Shown one piece after another: positions 5,663-6,200 of a stretch of DNA of 6,200 nucleotides (positions within the stretch are counted from its first letter, which is position 1; every line of letters starts with the position of its first letter). Source of the stretch: an uncultured Ruminococcus sp. GTDB lineage: Bacteria > Bacillota > Clostridia > Oscillospirales > CAG-272. Where the stretch lies: assembly GCA_902773455.1 (NCBI GenBank), contig CACYEW010000057.1:1-6200 (forward strand), read 5' to 3'. A program made the position numbers and the translations under genes. Under the pieces are notes generated by a model, which ran no database searches, had not been told where the DNA came from, and saw only the letters and a list, made by a program, of their open reading frames with translations.

Positions 5663-6200
5663 TTATCCCTCCGTGATCTTCTTTACCGTATTTATAAGGA
5701 CCGTCGTCTGTTCTTTCGTGCCTATCGTGATACGGACGTGATCTTTTATCCGTTCTTTGTTGAAATGACGTACGAGCACGCCGTTTTCTTTGAGTCTTTG
5801 ATAAAGCTCTTCTCCGCTTATCCTGTCGCTTTTTGCAAATATGAAGTTCGCCTTCGACAAAAGCACGGTAAATCCGAGCTTTTGAAACTCCGATACGGCG
5901 TACTCTCTCGTATTCATTATCTCTTTTACGTTTTTTTCAAAATAATCCGTATCGAGCAGCGCTCCGACTCCCGCCGCCATGGTCATGCGGTTTACGTTAT
6001 ACGGGTTGGTCGAGTATTTCACCGTCTGCAGATCGCGTATCAGAGCCGGATCGGCGCACCCGAAGCCGAGCCTCGCTCCCGCCATCGAGCGGGACTTCGA
6101 AAACGTCTGCGTTACGAGCAGATTTTTGTATTTTTTTATGAGCGGCAACGCGCTTTCCGCCCCGAAATCGACGTACGCCTCGTCGATCACAACGACGTTA
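5663..6200 (-). CDS. hisC: Histidinol-phosphate aminotransferase HisC, C-terminal half (5' end outside window)
   Basis: HisC is a PLP-dependent class I/II aminotransferase that converts imidazole acetol phosphate plus glutamate to histidinol phosphate. The frame is open to the right edge, so only about 179 codons of an expected ~350 are seen. Upstream codons read NVVV into IDEAYVDFG, so the GTG at 6190-6188 is an internal valine and not a start. IDEAY provides the Asp and Tyr that contact PLP. TQTFSKSRSMAGARLGF contains the Schiff-base lysine, encoded at 6097-6095. NPYNVNRMT, NFIFAK, VLVRHF and HVRITIGTKEQ are characteristic C-terminal segments; the arginine in VRITIG (codon 5734-5732) would bind the substrate carboxylate or phosphate side. 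The downstream hisB start is one base away. A related aminotransferase is possible by sequence, but the operon settles the identity. Confidence 0.96.
   Translation of the reverse strand, partial: NVVVIDEAYVDFGAESALPLIKKYKNLLVTQTFSKSRSMAGARLGFGCADPALIRDLQTVKYSTNPYNVNRMTMAAGVGALLDTDYFEKNVKEIMNTREYAVSEFQKLGFTVLLSKANFIFAKSDRISGEELYQRLKENGVLVRHFNKERIKDHVRITIGTKEQTTVLINTVKKITEG

Noticed and set aside
6188..6190. GTG at 6190 as a possible start of the hisC gene.
   Set aside because: The frame continues upstream to the window edge with NVVV, matching the conserved strand before DEAY in aminotransferases. Half of the enzyme would be missing if it started here.

Overview
The window is almost entirely the distal part of a histidine biosynthesis operon on the minus strand. 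At the left edge is the tail of an unrelated plus-strand gene, and the two converge on one shared terminator. No replicon marker or RNA gene is present to fix the taxonomy. The separate, tightly packed hisC-B-H-A-F-IE order, a fused HisIE, a monofunctional HisB and a PHP-type histidinol phosphatase are typical of Bacillota. Strong AGGAG-like ribosome sites and frequent ATA, TAT and GAT codons agree. My best guess is an uncultured gut-type Clostridia member, inferred from organisation and sequence style only.

Layout, left to right. Positions 1-282 (+) hold the C-terminal 93 codons of a probable membrane-anchored surface protein. Positions 284-323 are a near-perfect 40-base palindrome acting as a bidirectional terminator. 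All remaining genes are on the minus strand. In transcription order (right to left) they are hisC (cut by the window edge), hisB, hisH, hisA, hisF, hisIE, a PHP histidinol-phosphatase (hisK/hisJ type), a class I SAM-dependent methyltransferase, and an O6-alkylguanine-DNA alkyltransferase (ogt). Every junction is an overlap of 1-14 bases or a gap of at most 10 bases, so this is one transcript with translational coupling. No stretch over 300 bases lacks a gene.

How the genes work together. HisIE carries out the pyrophosphohydrolase and cyclohydrolase steps on phosphoribosyl-ATP. HisA isomerises ProFAR to PRFAR. The HisH/HisF glutamine amidotransferase-synthase makes imidazole glycerol phosphate (IGP) and AICAR. 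HisB dehydrates IGP, HisC transaminates imidazole acetol phosphate, and the PHP phosphatase makes histidinol. Only hisG (with or without hisZ) and hisD are missing; they would be expected beyond the right edge, with the promoter and any histidine-sensing leader. The last two cistrons, a methyltransferase and an alkylation-repair protein, have no known role in histidine synthesis.

Overall this is an ordinary core-metabolism region, and I see no convincing new system. The most noteworthy points are the ogt stop codon lying in the loop of the terminator hairpin, ogt having no visible Shine-Dalgarno and being locked to its start by an adjacent in-frame stop, a glutamine where the arginine finger of alkyltransferases usually sits, and the appended methyltransferase-ogt pair.
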